In this document: positions 5,985-6,638 of the stretch, piece after piece
Position numbering within the stretch: the first letter of the stretch is position 1
Layout: each line of letters begins with the position of its first letter
Assembly (NCBI GenBank): GCA_000715605.1
Contig: KL568533.1
Coordinates: 5,623 to 12,260, forward strand
Length of the DNA stretch: 6,638 nt
DNA from: Streptomyces speibonae
Lineage (GTDB): Bacteria; Actinomycetota; Actinomycetes; Streptomycetales; Streptomycetaceae
Reading direction: 5' to 3'
Made by a program: the position numbers and the translations under genes
The notes under the pieces: generated by a model
Told to the model about the DNA's origin: nothing
Databases searched by the model: none
The model's input: the letters and a program-made list of their open reading frames with translations, nothing else

Positions 5985-6217
5985 CGCAAACCCGTCATTG
6001 GAAGATCTCCAGCCACGCCAGCGACCTGCCGAACAGGGCGCGGACGGCACCACCCCGGGTGAGGCTGCGGATGATGACCCCGGCCATCACGACGGCCGGC
6101 GCCAGGTCGGTGGCCTCAGCGGTCGCCGTGCCGCTTCGCCTGGTAGGTCAGTTCGACCCGTCCGAACTCCCCCGCGGTGCCGCTGCATGCTTCCTTCGCC
6201 GACGCGCACTCGGCCGT
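5985..6217. other. Unassigned region with coding-like minus-strand remnants
   Basis: No gene is confidently assigned here. On the minus strand, two short frames look protein-like. In one, the cysteine desulfurase frame continues past its TAG for 33 codons to TGA at 6118-6116 (it contains CSGTAGEFGRVELTYQ). In the other frame, a stretch ends with a stop at 5997-5995 and contains VVMAGVIIRSLTRGG and FGRSLAWLEIFQ; an ATG at 6087 would give 30 residues. The two frames abut and overlap around 6116-6150, so together they might be the decayed end of one gene with a frameshift. I recognise neither. The long plus-strand frame here is Arg/Pro-rich and looks spurious. No tRNA, riboswitch or repeat array is evident. 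Confidence 0.4.
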
Positions 6218-6638
6218 CTACGTCAGGCCTGCCGCGCGGGCGCGTTCGACCGCGGGGCCGATGGCCTTGGCCAGGGCCTCGATGTCCGCCTCGGTGGAGG
6301 TGTGCCCCAGGGAGAAGCGGAGGGTGCCGCGGGCCAGTTCGGGGGCCGTGCCGGTGGCCAGGAGGACGTGGCTGGGCTGGGCGACGCCGGCGGTGCAGGC
6401 GGAGCCGGTGGAGCACTCGATGCCCTGGGCGTCGAGGAGCAGCAGCAGGGAGTCGCCCTCGCAGCCGGGGAACGTGAAGTGGGCGTTGGCAGGAAGCCGT
6501 CCGCCGGGGTCGGGGTCGCCGCCGAGGACGGCGTCCGGGACGGCGTCGAGGACCGCGGCGACCAGCGCGTCGCGCAACCGGCCGATCTCGCGGGCGAACC
6601 ACTCCTGCTGTTCGGCGGCGAGCCGTCCCGCCGCCGCG
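6218..6638 (-). CDS. Cysteine desulfurase (NifS/IscS family), C-terminal 139 residues
   Basis: The C-terminal third of a PLP-dependent cysteine desulfurase; the rest lies beyond the right edge. The enzyme takes sulfur from cysteine as a protein persulfide for tRNA thiolation and Fe-S assembly. Counting visible residues, NAHFTFPGCEGDSLLLLLD at 51-69 is the strand/helix region before the active-site loop. CSTGSACTAG at 75-84 carries the persulfide cysteine C81, and RFSLGHTSTEADIEALAK (107-124) is the family's C-terminal signature. The PLP lysine is outside the window. The loop is short and of the STGSACTAG type seen in NifS/IscS-like enzymes, unlike SufS. The stop is TAG at 6220-6218. It lies on the same strand as mnmA, with the inverted amidase between, so the two are probably transcribed separately. 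Confidence 0.96.
   Translation of the reverse strand, partial: AAAGRLAAEQQEWFAREIGRLRDALVAAVLDAVPDAVLGGDPDPGGRLPANAHFTFPGCEGDSLLLLLDAQGIECSTGSACTAGVAQPSHVLLATGTAPELARGTLRFSLGHTSTEADIEALAKAIGPAVERARAAGLT

Overview
The window is very GC-rich actinobacterial DNA. G/C-ending codons dominate every gene, GTG starts are common, Shine-Dalgarno sites are purine-rich (AAGGAG, GAGGAGG), and terminators are GC hairpins without T-tracts. Protein wording and gene neighbourhood (cysteine desulfurase, N-acetylmuramoyl-L-alanine amidase, mnmA, then a SAM methyltransferase / LOG-like / SDR set and a MetE-like methionine synthase) point to Streptomyces or a close relative. The genus is inferred from recognised proteins and a familiar Streptomyces intergenic motif, not from a search. 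Bases 1-34 are not genomic: they hold the complete 19-bp Tn5/Nextera mosaic end plus an imperfect adapter tail, so the left edge is a sequencing or assembly artefact.

Layout, left to right. Adapter (1-34). The 5' half of a single-domain MetE-like methionine synthase gene on the minus strand (35-553), cut by the adapter. An intergenic stretch with two hairpins and a Streptomyces-type repeat (554-712). A compact minus-strand operon transcribed from right to left: SAM methyltransferase (1966-2769), LOG-like Rossmann protein (1430-1969, GTGA overlap with the methyltransferase) and short-chain dehydrogenase (713-1411, 18-nt gap). A 72-bp divergent region with a near-perfect 16-bp inverted repeat. 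A plus-strand pair: a DUF427 protein (2842-3168) and an alpha/beta hydrolase (3250-4029). A strong bidirectional terminator hairpin (4034-4058) separates the hydrolase from convergent mnmA (4066-5196, minus). Divergent from mnmA lies a plus-strand exported peptidoglycan amidase (5257-5955) with a possible sigma-E-type promoter and almost no leader. A terminator-like hairpin follows it, then about 230 bp with no confident gene, then the 3' part of a cysteine desulfurase gene (6218 to the right edge, minus).

The best-understood pair is cysteine desulfurase and MnmA. By family knowledge the first mobilises sulfur from cysteine, and MnmA places it on U34 of tRNA for Lys, Glu and Gln. The amidase lies inverted between them and belongs to cell-envelope metabolism. 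The methyltransferase/LOG/SDR operon has recognisable catalytic motifs but its substrates are unknown. No striking new system such as a defence island, CRISPR array or mobile element is visible. The points most worth checking are the divergent palindromic operator, the near-leaderless amidase promoter, the coupled methyltransferase-LOG pair, and the coding-like remnants downstream of the cysteine desulfurase stop.
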